This document shows positions 17,217-26,975 of a stretch of 64,000 nt of DNA, piece after piece. The position numbers and the translations under genes were made by a program. The DNA comes from Nitrospira sp. (GTDB taxonomy: Bacteria > Nitrospirota > Nitrospiria > Nitrospirales > Nitrospiraceae). Position 1 is the stretch's first letter; the number at the start of each line of letters is the position of its first letter. The DNA lies in assembly GCA_022842445.1 (NCBI GenBank), contig JALHPO010000007.1, positions 1 through 64,000 of the forward strand. Reading direction: 5' to 3'. Below the pieces are notes generated by a model. The model made no database searches. It saw nothing but the letters and a program-made list of their open reading frames with translations, and was not told the origin of the DNA.

Positions 17217-17234
17217 TGGGGCAAACCTGTTCTC

Positions 17235-17585
17235 CTACCGCATATGCGTGTCGATGATTTTCAAAATGGCCTGAAGATCGCCTCTCAGTTTCTTGGCCAT
17301 CTCCTTCGGCCGCAATAGCCGGGAAGACGCTCGTCCGCGCCTCACCCAATATCGCTTCACGCCTTCCAGCGTATGCCCTTCATCATAGAGCATGCGCTTG
17401 ATCTCCAATGCTGTTTCGATATCCCGCTGGACATAGAGTCGCTGATTTCCACGGCTTTTCTTGGGTTTCAGAAAACTGAACTGCGACTCCCAGAAACGAA
17501 GCACATAGGCGGGAAGTTCGGTCAGCTGGCTGACTTCCCCGATTTTATAGAAAACCTTGCTACCCAGCCTGGGTGCAATTCCCAT
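17235..17585 (-). CDS. MerR-family transcriptional regulator
   Basis: 116 residues. A winged-helix MerR domain occupies the first 75 residues: [20 protein letters not shown], then WESQF and [20 protein letters not shown]. The C-terminus is short and basic with no cysteines, so it is not a metal or redox sensor of the classic type. Genes of this small MerR group commonly sit next to ihfA in Gram-negative bacteria, as here (45-base gap). Target genes cannot be told from the sequence. Confidence 0.88.
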   Translation of the reverse strand: MGIAPRLGSKVFYKIGEVSQLTELPAYVLRFWESQFSFLKPKKSRGNQRLYVQRDIETALEIKRMLYDEGHTLEGVKRYWVRRGRASSRLLRPKEMAKKLRGDLQAILKIIDTHMR

Positions 17586-17630
17586 GACCGGTCCTCATAG
17601 TGCAGTCAATGACGTGGGTGCAGCAGCCTG

Positions 17631-17906
17631 CTAAGAATTGACGTACTTCTTGAAAACCTGGCTTGGCCGAAACGTAACAACGCGACGGGGCGTAATGCCG
17701 ATTTCCTCTCCGGTCCGAGGATTGCGGCCTTTACGGGCACCCTTGCTCCGTACGACAAAATTTCCGAATCCCGCAATCTTGACTGATTCTCCCTTCTGCA
17801 AGACGGACTTCAACATATTCAGCACAAGTTCGACAATATCGGCGGCTTCATTTTTCGAAATGCCGACTTGCTTGAAGATTTCGTTCGCGATATCGGCCTT
17901 CCTCAT
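17631..17906 (-). CDS. ihfA: Integration host factor alpha subunit / HU-family DNA-binding protein
   Basis: 91 residues, normal for the IHF/HU family. N-terminal helices MRKADIANEIFKQVGISKNE are followed by the beta-arm region GFGNFVVRSKGARKGRNPRT with the conserved GRNPRTGEEI at the arm and tip proline. The protein bends DNA. The neighbouring MerR gene fits the IhfA assignment better than HU, but sequence alone cannot fully separate them. A good promoter lies upstream. Confidence 0.88.
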   Translation of the reverse strand: MRKADIANEIFKQVGISKNEAADIVELVLNMLKSVLQKGESVKIAGFGNFVVRSKGARKGRNPRTGEEIGITPRRVVTFRPSQVFKKYVNS

Positions 17907-17984
17907 GCGATCCCCCCTACGCTCTCACCGGCCAGTATGGCGCCCATCCCAAAATCCTCTGTCTTGCATCAGCGAGTTTTGCTT

Positions 17985-18013
17985 AAGTTACGTGAGGTTA
18001 TGAATCCTGTCAA
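17985..18013 (-). promoter_or_regulatory. Sigma-70 promoter of ihfA-merR
   Basis: Minus strand TTGACA (perfect -35 at 18008-18013), a 17-base spacer and TAACTT (-10 at 17985-17990). Transcription would start about 70 bases before the ihfA ATG at 17906. Confidence 0.65.
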
Positions 18014-18045
18014 GAATAAATTGGGCCGATTCTCGTCGCATGCAG

Positions 18046-19695
18046 CTATTTTTTTGTGAGCAATTTGTATTCGATACTGTCTGCAAGGGCCTGCCAGGTG
18101 GCCTCGATGATGTTCTCTGAGACCCCGACCGTTCCCCACTTATCTTTGAGATCTCCCGATTCGATCAGAACACGGACCTTGGATTCAGTGCCTTTATTCG
18201 CCGCCAGCACACGTACTTTATAGTCGAGTAGTTTGACTTCCTTGAGCTGCGGATAAAATTGCTCCAAGGATTTTCGCAAGGCATGATCCAGCGCATTGAC
18301 CGGCCCGGCTCCCACGGCAGCCGTATGTTCCACCGCGTTGCCGACCTTCACCATAACCGTCGCTTCCGATAGCGGAGCGCCGTTGTCCTGTTTCTTTTCA
18401 ACGATGACGCGGAACCCCAGAAGTTGAAAGGCGGGAGTATGGCTCCCCATCGCCTTCCGCATCAGCAGCTCGAACGATCCTTCCGCCCCTTCAAACTGAT
18501 ACCCCTGGCTCTCACGCTCCTTGAGGGTTTCAATGAGCTCATGCACCTTGGAATGGTCTTTTGACAACTTGATGCCGAAGGCCTCGATCTTGTCCAAAAG
18601 TCCGCTGCGCCCTGCGTAATCGGACACCAACACACGCTGCCGGTTGCCGACCTTCGCCGGATCGACATGCTCGTAGGTTGCCGGGTTCTTCAGCACGGCA
18701 TGGATGTGCACCCCACCTTTGTGCGCGAAGGCTGAATCGCCGACGTAGGGCTGATGCTTATTGGGCATGAGATTGGCGATCTCGGTCACGAATCCTGACA
18801 CCTCTTTCAAATGGCTCAAGCGGTCCGTCAGCGCCGGACGCTTCATCTTCAGCTCCAAATTGGGAACGATCGAGCAGAGATTCGCATTCCCGCACCGTTC
18901 CCCGATGCCGTTGATCGTCCCCTGCACCTGCACGATGCCCGTCTCGATCGCCACCAATGAGTTCGCCACCGCCATATCACAATCGTTATGGGCATGGATC
19001 CCCAACGGCACCCGGCACTCACGCTGTACGATCTCACAGATGGTGCGGATCTCCCAGGGCATTGTGCCGCCGTTGGTATCGCAGAGAATCACACGTTCCG
19101 CCCCGGCTTCCACCGCCTTGCGGATGGTGTTGAGCGCATAGTCGGGATTCGTCTTATAGCCGTCGAAAAAATGTTCGGCATCGTAAAACACCCGACGCCC
19201 CCTGCTGTGCAGGTAGGCGACGGAATCGCCGATCAATTCAAGATTGGTGGCCAACGAAATGCCCAGCGCATCGGTGACATGCAATGACCACGTTTTCCCG
19301 AACAGTGTGATCGTCTTCGTGTCGGCGGCAAGGAGCGCCTGAAGATTGGGGTCCTTGCCGACGGAATGGCTGGCTTTCCTCGTCGACCCGAACGCAATGA
19401 CGGTGGCATGCTTGAGCGGAATAGTTTTGATGATCCGGAAGAATTCAATGTCTTTGGGATTCGCCCCTGGCCAGCCGCCTTCGATGAAATGGACGCCTAA
19501 TTCGTCCAGCTTCTGCGCGACACGAACCTTGTCCTCGACCGAGAAACTGACATCCTCGGCCTGCGCGCCATCGCGCAGCGTGGTATCGTAGATTTCCAAT
19601 GCCGCCTCCCGTCTAGCCGGCAGGCTCGATTGAGGAGACGGGTGGGGCGGATGAGCGGCGCGAGGAGCGCGGGACGTTGCGGTTTTTCGAGCCAT
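18046..19695 (-). CDS. cimA: (R)-citramalate synthase
   Basis: 549 residues from the ATG at 19695, which lies between two genes, though its ribosome site is poor. The HMGL-like TIM barrel starts at LEIYDTTLRDGAQAEDVSFS, and further motifs GGWPGANPKD, CDTNGGTMPWEI and GIHAHNDCDMAVANS are those of the CimA/TIGR00977 group rather than LeuA. The C-terminal LeuA dimer/allosteric domain follows (from about residue 400). CimA joins pyruvate and acetyl-CoA to citramalate, the first step of the threonine-independent isoleucine route. It is the last gene of the aspartate-family operon. Confidence 0.9.
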   Translation of the reverse strand: MARKTATSRAPRAAHPPHPSPQSSLPARREAALEIYDTTLRDGAQAEDVSFSVEDKVRVAQKLDELGVHFIEGGWPGANPKDIEFFRIIKTIPLKHATVIAFGSTRKASHSVGKDPNLQALLAADTKTITLFGKTWSLHVTDALGISLATNLELIGDSVAYLHSRGRRVFYDAEHFFDGYKTNPDYALNTIRKAVEAGAERVILCDTNGGTMPWEIRTICEIVQRECRVPLGIHAHNDCDMAVANSLVAIETGIVQVQGTINGIGERCGNANLCSIVPNLELKMKRPALTDRLSHLKEVSGFVTEIANLMPNKHQPYVGDSAFAHKGGVHIHAVLKNPATYEHVDPAKVGNRQRVLVSDYAGRSGLLDKIEAFGIKLSKDHSKVHELIETLKERESQGYQFEGAEGSFELLMRKAMGSHTPAFQLLGFRVIVEKKQDNGAPLSEATVMVKVGNAVEHTAAVGAGPVNALDHALRKSLEQFYPQLKEVKLLDYKVRVLAANKGTESKVRVLIESGDLKDKWGTVGVSENIIEATWQALADSIEYKLLTKK

Positions 19696-19774
19696 GGGGA
19701 GAGAGGGTACCAGGTGAACTGTCACTCTGTCGAGACTCACTTCATGCGCGTGATCGAATTCGGATGCGAAGCAC

Positions 19775-20992
19775 CTATCTCTGATCGAGACCGAATGCCG
19801 AGTGCAGGGAGCGCATGGCCAGCTCAAGGTACTTTTCATCGATCACGCAGGAGATCTTGATCTCTGACGTGCTGATCATCATGATATTGATCCCCTCGCG
19901 CGCGAGCACCTCGAACATTTTTGCCGCGACTCCCGAATGAGATCGCATCCCCACTCCGATGAGCGAGACCTTTGCGATCGCCTCGGTCACTGACACTGAT
20001 TTGGCTTCGATGTCCTTGGCCGCGGCTTGAATGATCGGCACAGCCTTCTTGAGATCCGCCCGTGGCACCGTGAACGAAAGATCCGTCATGGCTGCCTGAC
20101 TGATATTCTGGATGATCATATCGACGTTGATATGGGCCTCCGCCACGATGCCGAAAATCCGCGCGGCGATCCCGGGTTTGTCCGGCACACCGACGATCGT
20201 GATTTTCGCCTGATTGCGGTCTCCTGTGACCCCGGCCACTGCCGCCGCTTCCATGTCCGTATCTTCCTTCGTCACGAGGGTCCCCTTTCCTTCTTTGAAG
20301 CTCGAATTCACCTCCACCGGCACGCTGAACTTGGCTGCGAACTCGACCGATCTGGTCTGCAGCACTTTGGCCCCGAGGCTGGCCATTTCGAGCATCTCTT
20401 CGTACGAGATTTTATCGATCCGTCTCGCTGCCGGTACGATATTGGGGTCCGCCGTATAGACGCCATCGACGTCGGTAAAGATCACGCAGCGGTCCGCCTT
20501 CAACGCCGCGGCCAGCGCGACAGCGGACAGATCGGACCCTCCGCGGCCCAGCGTCGTCACATCAGACTGTTCGTTGATCCCTTGGAAACCAGCCACAACA
20601 GGGATCACACCCTCCTCCAGCGCCTCGCGAATCCGATCCGCTGTCACCCGCGCAATACGGGCATTGGTATGCGCGCTGTCGGTAATGATGCCGACTTGCC
20701 GACCCGTATAGGACCGCGCATTGATCCCCCGCCCGCGCAATTCCATCGCCAGCAGAGCGATCGTGACCCGCTCTCCGGTCGAGAGCAACATGTCCAACTC
20801 GCGCTCATCCGGAACCGGTGTCGCCTCATGCGCCAACTTGAGTAAGCGATCCGTTTCGCCGCTCATGGCGGACAGCACCACCACGATCCGATGCCCCTCG
20901 CGCTGAGCCCGTACGACCCGATCAGCGACCCGGTGAATCCGCTCAATCGATCCAACCGACGTGCCCCCATACTTTTGGACGATCAAGGCCAT
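19775..20992 (-). CDS. lysC: Aspartate kinase
   Basis: 405 residues from the ATG at 20992, 5 bases after the previous stop. The kinase domain starts [19 protein letters not shown] and contains [38 protein letters not shown] and [15 protein letters not shown]. Two ACT domains follow (from about residue 265), as in monofunctional lysine/threonine-regulated enzymes. It phosphorylates aspartate at the entry to lysine, threonine and methionine synthesis. Confidence 0.95.
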   Translation of the reverse strand: MALIVQKYGGTSVGSIERIHRVADRVVRAQREGHRIVVVLSAMSGETDRLLKLAHEATPVPDERELDMLLSTGERVTIALLAMELRGRGINARSYTGRQVGIITDSAHTNARIARVTADRIREALEEGVIPVVAGFQGINEQSDVTTLGRGGSDLSAVALAAALKADRCVIFTDVDGVYTADPNIVPAARRIDKISYEEMLEMASLGAKVLQTRSVEFAAKFSVPVEVNSSFKEGKGTLVTKEDTDMEAAAVAGVTGDRNQAKITIVGVPDKPGIAARIFGIVAEAHINVDMIIQNISQAAMTDLSFTVPRADLKKAVPIIQAAAKDIEAKSVSVTEAIAKVSLIGVGMRSHSGVAAKMFEVLAREGINIMMISTSEIKISCVIDEKYLELAMRSLHSAFGLDQR

Positions 20993-20997
20993 CGACT

Positions 20998-22209
20998 TCA
21001 CCCGCTCGCAAAGAGCTTGTTGATGAACTTGGTGGCATCGCGGGCAGGCGTCTCTGCAGCCTGGGCATCGGACTCGGTAAACCGCCGGCCGGCCGGTGCT
21101 GATCCTTTGCCGCCTCCTTCTCCAAAAACATAGAAGGCAGGACCTTGCGACGCATCGCCATGATCGCATATGACCAGATAACGGTAGGGCCCCTGTTTGG
21201 CCAATCCGTCGATCACGGGCCCGACGAGATCTCGATCGAACGCTTCGATGCCGCGAACCTTCGCGTTGGGATCGGAGCTGTGAACGACTTCGTCTGCCAG
21301 CCCGGCATGCACATAGACAAAATCTTTCTTGGCGCACTCCGCCAATGCCATAGCGGCCTTCGCGCGGAGGTCTCCGGCTGCAAGCTGATCAGGATCCACC
21401 GCATCAAGGCCGGCACAAATCCCGGCGCCCCGCTGAACATCGCTCGTGGCTACAACCGCACCCTTGATACGATACTTTTCCGGCAGGCTCGGCCACATCA
21501 CAGCTCGCCCTTCTCCCCACAGCCACACACAGTTTGCCGGTTTCTTGCCTGCCGCGACCCGTTCATCGTTCACGGGATGATCTCGCAAAATCAGGTGCGC
21601 GGCGTCCATGAGCTTCCGAAGTATGTCGGCGCCGTCACCGGTGGGCAACGCATCCGCGATGGACCGGCCGAGGACCGTCTTGGGATCGACGCAGACCGCC
21701 CGTGACTTTCCATTGACCCACACCATGAGATGGCGGTGGCCTGCTCCAGGATAAAATTGGATGGTCTCGGACCCAAGCTGCTCATTGATCGCCTCGATCA
21801 ATTCGCGGGCCTCTTCCGTCTCGATCAATCCGGCCGTGGCATCGTCCATTATCACATGGTGGCCCAATTTCTTGATCTCGCCGCCGGTCTTCCCGCCTTC
21901 CGGCCTCACAGTCACCATCGTGCACCGGTACGCAACATCATGCTCCGTTACGGAGACTCCCAAGCTGGCCGCTTCAAGCGGACCTGGCCCTTGATAATAC
22001 TTCTTGGGGTCATAGCCAAGAATCGCCGTACTGCTCAATCCGCTTCCATAGAGCAACCCGTCAGCAGGAATCACAAGCCGCCCTAGCTCTCCGCTCTGGG
22101 CCAGCCGGTCGAGATGCGGGGTTGAGGAAGCCTGAAGCGGTGTGCGACCACCCAGTTCTTGACGAGGCTGATCAGCCATTCCACCGGCATGCACGATCAC
22201 ATATTTCAT
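20998..22209 (-). CDS. ApgM-family phosphotransferase, candidate homoserine kinase
   Basis: 403 residues from the ATG at 22209, 16 bases after thrC. It belongs to the cofactor-independent phosphoglycerate mutase-like (ApgM) part of the alkaline phosphatase superfamily: [18 protein letters not shown] at the N-terminus, [20 protein letters not shown], and a metal-site segment ADEVVH plus CDHGDA. Family members in threonine operons lacking thrB have been proposed to be homoserine kinases (TIGR02535, from memory), and its place between thrC and lysC fits. Odd points: the usual N-terminal D-G-M-A-D metal Asp is Gly here (AGGMAD), the SD of the nucleophile loop is SG (YGSGLSS), and I cannot find the late His ligand. 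Phosphoglycerate mutase activity therefore seems unlikely, and even kinase activity needs proof. Confidence 0.8.
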   Translation of the reverse strand: MKYVIVHAGGMADQPRQELGGRTPLQASSTPHLDRLAQSGELGRLVIPADGLLYGSGLSSTAILGYDPKKYYQGPGPLEAASLGVSVTEHDVAYRCTMVTVRPEGGKTGGEIKKLGHHVIMDDATAGLIETEEARELIEAINEQLGSETIQFYPGAGHRHLMVWVNGKSRAVCVDPKTVLGRSIADALPTGDGADILRKLMDAAHLILRDHPVNDERVAAGKKPANCVWLWGEGRAVMWPSLPEKYRIKGAVVATSDVQRGAGICAGLDAVDPDQLAAGDLRAKAAMALAECAKKDFVYVHAGLADEVVHSSDPNAKVRGIEAFDRDLVGPVIDGLAKQGPYRYLVICDHGDASQGPAFYVFGEGGGKGSAPAGRRFTESDAQAAETPARDATKFINKLFASG

Positions 22210-22225
22210 CAGATCTGCACCATAC

Positions 22226-23284
22226 TCACATCCGCAAGAGACGTGCGACATCCTCACGTGTCGCCTTCACGGTCAACGGTTGCTTCGACACGCTGATCGC
22301 CGTATCGGCATCTTTCAAGCCGTGCCCGGTCAAGGTGCATACCACCGTATCGCCTTCTCGCAACATCCCGGCCCGATGCAATTTGGCCACCCCTGCAACC
22401 GATGCAGCGGAGGCCGGCTCGCAAAAGACACCCTCGGTGGCCGCCACTGCCGTATAGGCCTGGAGGATTTCTTCATCGGTCACCATATCGATCGCGCCGG
22501 AGGATTCCTCGACTGCCCTCAGCGCCGCCGACCAGCTGGCCGGATTTCCGATGCGAATCGCCGTCGCAACCGTCTGTGGCTCCTCCACGATCTTTCCCAG
22601 CACAATCGGAGCCGCTCCGGCAGCTTGAAATCCCATCATGCGCGGACGTTTCGTCGTTTGACTCGCCGCGCGATATTCTTGATACCCTCTCCAATAGGCC
22701 GTAATGTTCCCCGCATTGCCGACCGGCAGCACATGGAACGTCGGCGCGTCGCCGAGTTGATCGCACACCTCGAACGCGGCCGTTTTCTGGCCTTCGATCC
22801 GGAATGGATTCAGGGAATTCACCAGCTCGATATGATGGGCGGCCGAAAGGTCCTTGACGAGCGTAAGCGCCTGATCAAAGTTTCCTTCGATTTGAATCAC
22901 CGTGGCTTGATGCATCATCGCCTGGGAAAGTTTTCCCATCGCAATTTTTCCGGCTGGAATCAGCACATAGACGGCCAACCCCGCGCGGGCGCCGTAGGCG
23001 GCGGCAGCAGCGGATGTGTTGCCGGTCGAGGCGCACATCACAGCCCGCGCGCCTTGTTCGACCGCCTTCGAGATTGCCATCGTCATGCCGCGGTCTTTAA
23101 ACGAGCCGGTTGGATTCATGCCCTCGAATTTGAGATGCAGGTCGACTCCGGGCGCAATCGCCTTAGCCAGTCGCGCCGCACGAATGAGCGGCGTATTGCC
23201 TTCCGCCAAGCTGATGACCGGCGTCTTCTCCGAGACGGGAAGAAACTTGCGATATTCCTCGATGATGCCGCGCCAGCGATTCAT
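22226..23284 (-). CDS. thrC: Threonine synthase
   Basis: 352 residues from the ATG at 23284, which follows GAGTGAT; the open frame extends upstream into hom without need. PLP fold type II enzyme: [13 protein letters not shown], the PLP lysine in [36 protein letters not shown], and the glycine-rich [14 protein letters not shown]. It converts O-phosphohomoserine to threonine, so it needs a homoserine kinase; no thrB of the GHMP type is in the window and the next gene is the ApgM-like candidate. Confidence 0.93.
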   Translation of the reverse strand: MNRWRGIIEEYRKFLPVSEKTPVISLAEGNTPLIRAARLAKAIAPGVDLHLKFEGMNPTGSFKDRGMTMAISKAVEQGARAVMCASTGNTSAAAAAYGARAGLAVYVLIPAGKIAMGKLSQAMMHQATVIQIEGNFDQALTLVKDLSAAHHIELVNSLNPFRIEGQKTAAFEVCDQLGDAPTFHVLPVGNAGNITAYWRGYQEYRAASQTTKRPRMMGFQAAGAAPIVLGKIVEEPQTVATAIRIGNPASWSAALRAVEESSGAIDMVTDEEILQAYTAVAATEGVFCEPASAASVAGVAKLHRAGMLREGDTVVCTLTGHGLKDADTAISVSKQPLTVKATREDVARLLRM

Positions 23285-23300
23285 CCGATCACTCGTCCAT

Positions 23301-24614
23301 TCACTCGTCTCGGCCTTCCACCCGAATGAGCGTCGCGGGTTCAGACACGAAGGCTTTGCGGTTGATGTCACGAAGCGCCGTTTGCACATCGCGCTCCTTG
23401 GCCATGTGCGTCTTGATCACCACCGGCACCGTTTGCCCTTCCCGACGTCCCTGCTGCAACATCGACGAAATACTGATGCCGCAACGGCCCAGTTCACCGG
23501 CAATCTGCGCCAAGACGCCGGGGCGATCGACGACCATGAATCGCAGATAGTAGAGCGAACTGATTTCTTCTATCGGTTTCATACGCAACGGCCGGCGCTG
23601 GTCCTGGCGAAACGATGCAACCGGCACACGGCCGACCGCGCCCTTGAGCAGATTACGGCCGATGGCGATCACATCGCTTACCACGGCGCTCCCGGTCGGC
23701 ATCGATCCGGCCCCTCGGCCGTATAACACGACGTCACCGACTGCGTCACCGACCAATTGAATGGCGTTGTAGACATCGTCGACCTGCGCGATGGGAGACA
23801 CAGACGGCACCATCGTGGGGTGCACACGGGCATCCACTTCACCGTCAACGAGCTTCGCAATACCCAGGAGCTTGATCGTAAAACCGAATTCCTTGGCATA
23901 CGCGATATCGGTCGGCGTGATGTGCGTGATCCCTTCGGTATAGATTTCCTTGCAATTGACCGGCGTGCCGTGGGCCAGACTCACGAGAATGGCCAGTTTG
24001 TGCGCCGAATCGATCCCCGCCACATCGAACGTCGGGTCCGCTTCAGCATATCCGGCTTGCTGTGCGTCCTTGAGTACCGAGTCGAAACTTTCTCCCTCGC
24101 GGGTCATCCTCGATAAAATGTAATTCGACGTCCCGTTGATGATGCCATAGATGGATTCGATCGTATTGCCCGCAAGGCCTTCCATCAGCGCCCGAACGAC
24201 GGGAATCCCGCCGCCCACGCTGGCTTCGAATCCCACATCCACACCCTGGCGCGACGCAGCCTCAAAAATTTCCTCGCCGTGGAGGGCCAGAAGCGCCTTG
24301 TTCGCCGTGACCACCTGTTTACCCGCAGCCATCGCCTCCAGAATAACGCGCTTGGCGATGTCGTAGCCGCCGATCAATTCAATGACGACGTCAACGGCGG
24401 GATCGTGAATCACCTGCTTCGCATCGGTCGTCAAGATCCCCGATGGCAGCAGGATCCCGCGATCCCGCGTGATATCCAAATCGGCAATGCGGACCAGGTC
24501 AACCGGCACACCGACCCGGCGGCGTATGAGCGCCGCATTGTCGAGCAGTACCTTCGCGACGCCGGTGCCCACCGTACCGAATCCAATGATACCGACCCCG
24601 ATGCGAGACGTCAT
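23301..24614 (-). CDS. hom: Homoserine dehydrogenase
   Basis: 437 residues. The NAD(P)-binding motif is [17 protein letters not shown]. The catalytic domain includes [13 protein letters not shown] and [14 protein letters not shown], with [21 protein letters not shown]-terminal ACT domain ([20 protein letters not shown]) is the usual threonine-feedback module. It reduces aspartate semialdehyde to homoserine. The start overlaps the stop of the aminotransferase gene as ATGA, giving translational coupling. Confidence 0.95.
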   Translation of the reverse strand: MTSRIGVGIIGFGTVGTGVAKVLLDNAALIRRRVGVPVDLVRIADLDITRDRGILLPSGILTTDAKQVIHDPAVDVVIELIGGYDIAKRVILEAMAAGKQVVTANKALLALHGEEIFEAASRQGVDVGFEASVGGGIPVVRALMEGLAGNTIESIYGIINGTSNYILSRMTREGESFDSVLKDAQQAGYAEADPTFDVAGIDSAHKLAILVSLAHGTPVNCKEIYTEGITHITPTDIAYAKEFGFTIKLLGIAKLVDGEVDARVHPTMVPSVSPIAQVDDVYNAIQLVGDAVGDVVLYGRGAGSMPTGSAVVSDVIAIGRNLLKGAVGRVPVASFRQDQRRPLRMKPIEEISSLYYLRFMVVDRPGVLAQIAGELGRCGISISSMLQQGRREGQTVPVVIKTHMAKERDVQTALRDINRKAFVSEPATLIRVEGRDE

Positions 24615-25807
24615 TCTTCCGCTCCGTCGAGCTTGAGTGCTTTGCGGATCCCCCGCACTGCTTGGCGTGTGCGATGCTCATTTTCCACCAATCCGAACCG
24701 CACATACTCATCACCACCCTCCCCGAACCCGATCCCGGGAGAGACCGCAACTTTTGCTTCCTTGAGCAGGAGTTTTGAAAATTCGAGGGACCCCATATGG
24801 CGATAGGAAAGGGGAATGTGCGCCCACACGAACATCGTGGCCTTCGGCTTCGCCACCTGCCAGCCGATACGATTCAGTCCGCCGACGAGCACGTCGCGCC
24901 GTTTCTGATAGCGCAAAACCGTCTCCTTGACACATTCCTGCGGCCCGTTCAACGCGATCACGCTGGCGATTTGAATGGGCTGAAAAATACCATAGTCCAA
25001 ATAGCTCTTGATCTTTGCCAGCGCGCCCACGACCTCGCGATTGCCCACACAGAATCCCACCCGCCAGCCGGGCATGTTGTACGCTTTGGAGAGGGTATAG
25101 AACTCCACTCCGATGTCCTTCGCACCAGGCACCTGAAGAAAGCTCGGCGCTTTGTAGCCGTCGAACACCAGATCGGCATACGCCAAATCGTGGATAACGA
25201 TGACGTTGTGCTCCTTGGCGAAAGCTACGATCTTTTTGAAAAACTCGAGGTCCACAACGGCAGTAGTCGGATTGTGCGGAAAATTGATAACGAGGATTTT
25301 CGGGCGCGGAAACGTCTGGCGATAGACGCGCGTCAGGTCTTCAAAAAAATCACTGTCCTGGCGCAGTTCAATCCCACGGACTTCGCCGCCCGCGATGATG
25401 AAACTATACATGTGGATCGGATAGGTCGGCGTCGGAGTCAACACCACGTCACCGGGGCCGATTGTGGCCAACGCCAGATGGGCCAGTCCCTCCTTGGACC
25501 CGATGGTGACGATGGCTTCCGTCTCAGGGTCCAGATCCACATTGTAATTTCGTTTGTACCACCCGCAGATCGCGTGCCGCAGCTTCGTGATTCCGCGTGA
25601 AGCCGAATAACGATGGTTCTTGCTCTTCCGGGTTGCCTCGATCATCTTCTCGACGATGTGCGGCGGTGTCGGCTGGTCTGGATTCCCCATGCCGAAATCG
25701 ATGATATCGTCGCCGCGCTGCCGAGCTTCAAGCTTGAGCGATTGCACTTGCGCAAAGACATACGGAGGGAGTCGTTTGATTCGATAAAACCCGTCGCCTA
25801 GCCCCAT
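24611..25807 (-). CDS. Class I/II aminotransferase (alanine/aspartate or LL-diaminopimelate type)
   Basis: 398 residues, fold type I PLP enzyme. Landmarks: [57 protein letters not shown], the PLP lysine in [15 protein letters not shown], and the final arginine in [13 protein letters not shown]. It heads the aspartate-family operon, so supplying aspartate or acting in the diaminopimelate branch is likely. The AlaA-like subgroup also resembles it, and substrate cannot be settled by eye. Confidence 0.88.
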   Translation of the reverse strand: MGLGDGFYRIKRLPPYVFAQVQSLKLEARQRGDDIIDFGMGNPDQPTPPHIVEKMIEATRKSKNHRYSASRGITKLRHAICGWYKRNYNVDLDPETEAIVTIGSKEGLAHLALATIGPGDVVLTPTPTYPIHMYSFIIAGGEVRGIELRQDSDFFEDLTRVYRQTFPRPKILVINFPHNPTTAVVDLEFFKKIVAFAKEHNVIVIHDLAYADLVFDGYKAPSFLQVPGAKDIGVEFYTLSKAYNMPGWRVGFCVGNREVVGALAKIKSYLDYGIFQPIQIASVIALNGPQECVKETVLRYQKRRDVLVGGLNRIGWQVAKPKATMFVWAHIPLSYRHMGSLEFSKLLLKEAKVAVSPGIGFGEGGDEYVRFGLVENEHRTRQAVRGIRKALKLDGAEE

Positions 25808-26027
25808 GACCCTCCTCTGACGTTCTCGGTGATGCTCAACGTTTCCTCTTGGTCACTTCACGAGAGAGCCGCTGAGAAAGGCCTATTCTAATGGAGGGCC
25901 CCACTCGAGTCAATTTACCCCGTGATTCTGTGGGGTTCCGAATTCATCGCCCCCCCAACCCTAGCCGTCCGGTTTGGGTTCAATGTGAACGAGTCTGTTC
26001 TTGCTCCCTCTCTCTTCTTTCTGCTAC

Positions 26028-26045
26028 TAATACCGATTAGTATTA
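26028..26045. repeat. Inverted repeat upstream of pdxJ
   Basis: TAATAC, six-base spacer CGATTA, GTATTA: a perfect 6-bp dyad about 50 bases before the pdxJ start, in the 288-base divergent region between the aspartate operon and pdxJ. Could be an operator. Confidence 0.35.
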
Positions 26046-26095
26046 CCTCATCGCTGTCTTATTTTTTTGCACTTCACAGACCGGACGGAGGAGCC

Positions 26096-26809
26096 GTGGC
26101 CCGGCTGGGCGTCAATATCGATCATGTCGCAACATTGCGGCAGGCGCGAGGGGGGAACGACCCCGATCCGTTGGCTGCCGCCGTTCTTGCCGAACTTGCG
26201 GGCGCAGACGGACTGGTTGTCCATCTGCGCGAAGATCGTCGGCACATTCAAGACCGGGACCTTCAGCTCTTGCGTGACATCATCCGCACGAAGCTCGATC
26301 TGGAAATGGCGGCGGACGATGCGATGGCCAAGATCGCACTCACTGTCAAGCCGGATCTGGTTACTCTTGTCCCGGAAAAACGGCAGGAACTCACCACCGA
26401 GGGTGGATTGGACGTGGCGGGACAGCGCGAGCAGATCCAGAAAATCATCACGCTCTTGCATGATGGCGGTATCCCGGTCAGCGTCTTCGTTGAACCCGAC
26501 CTCAATCAGATCAGGGCCGCGCATAAAGTGTCGGCGGATTTCGTAGAGCTGCATACCGGCCGCTATGCGAACGCCACCCGCTCCAAGGAAGCCGACGCAG
26601 AATTCGAGGCCATCACCCAGTCGGCAAAGCTGGCATACAAGCTGGGCATCGGCGTCAACGCCGGGCATGGATTGAATTATCGCAACGTCAAACGCTTGAC
26701 CCACATTCCGGAAATCGTCGAATACAATATCGGGCACAGCATTATCGCGCGGGCCGTCCTCGTTGGCCTCGAACAGGCCGTGAAGGAAATGAAGGCCTTG
26801 CTCGGTTGA
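26096..26809 (+). CDS. pdxJ: Pyridoxine 5'-phosphate synthase
   Basis: 237 residues from the GTG at 26096, chosen because GGAGGAG sits right before it and because the family begins with this segment. Signature: [50 protein letters not shown], and the C-terminal [14 protein letters not shown]. PdxJ condenses 1-deoxyxylulose 5-phosphate with 3-amino-2-oxopropyl phosphate, the last step of de novo vitamin B6 synthesis. It starts the plus-strand group pdxJ, nnr, tsaE, lapA-like, mutS. Confidence 0.94.
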   Translation: MARLGVNIDHVATLRQARGGNDPDPLAAAVLAELAGADGLVVHLREDRRHIQDRDLQLLRDIIRTKLDLEMAADDAMAKIALTVKPDLVTLVPEKRQELTTEGGLDVAGQREQIQKIITLLHDGGIPVSVFVEPDLNQIRAAHKVSADFVELHTGRYANATRSKEADAEFEAITQSAKLAYKLGIGVNAGHGLNYRNVKRLTHIPEIVEYNIGHSIIARAVLVGLEQAVKEMKALLG

Positions 26810-26870
26810 CCACCATGCCATCGATCTGCCTGCGGCGCCGCCAGGTCATCACGCGCGTGAGGGCTATGAC

Positions 26871-26975
26871 ATGATTTTCTTCGACTTCCGTCGCGGCGGC
26901 GAAGCGATGCGAACACAGGCAAGCGGCTGCACCGACCTTCTTCGCTATTCTACGCTCGCCACAGGACCACAATGA
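26871..26975 (+). CDS. Possible 34-residue small protein between pdxJ and nnr
   Basis: A short frame with a GAGGG site about 8 bases before its ATG and a stop that overlaps the nnr start as ATGA. The product starts MIFFDFRRGGEAM and has no recognisable family. The overlap suggests a coupling leader or small protein, but with 34 codons it may be chance. In many genomes acpS lies in this slot; no acpS is seen. Confidence 0.2.
   Translation: MIFFDFRRGGEAMRTQASGCTDLLRYSTLATGPQ

Noticed and set aside
22280..23329. Long open frame antisense to thrC (349 codons)
   Set aside because: A shadow of thrC; no motif or ribosome site supports it.
26810..26971. acpS expected between pdxJ and nnr
   Set aside because: No phosphopantetheinyl-transferase motif is present on either strand; the gap is only 162 bases.
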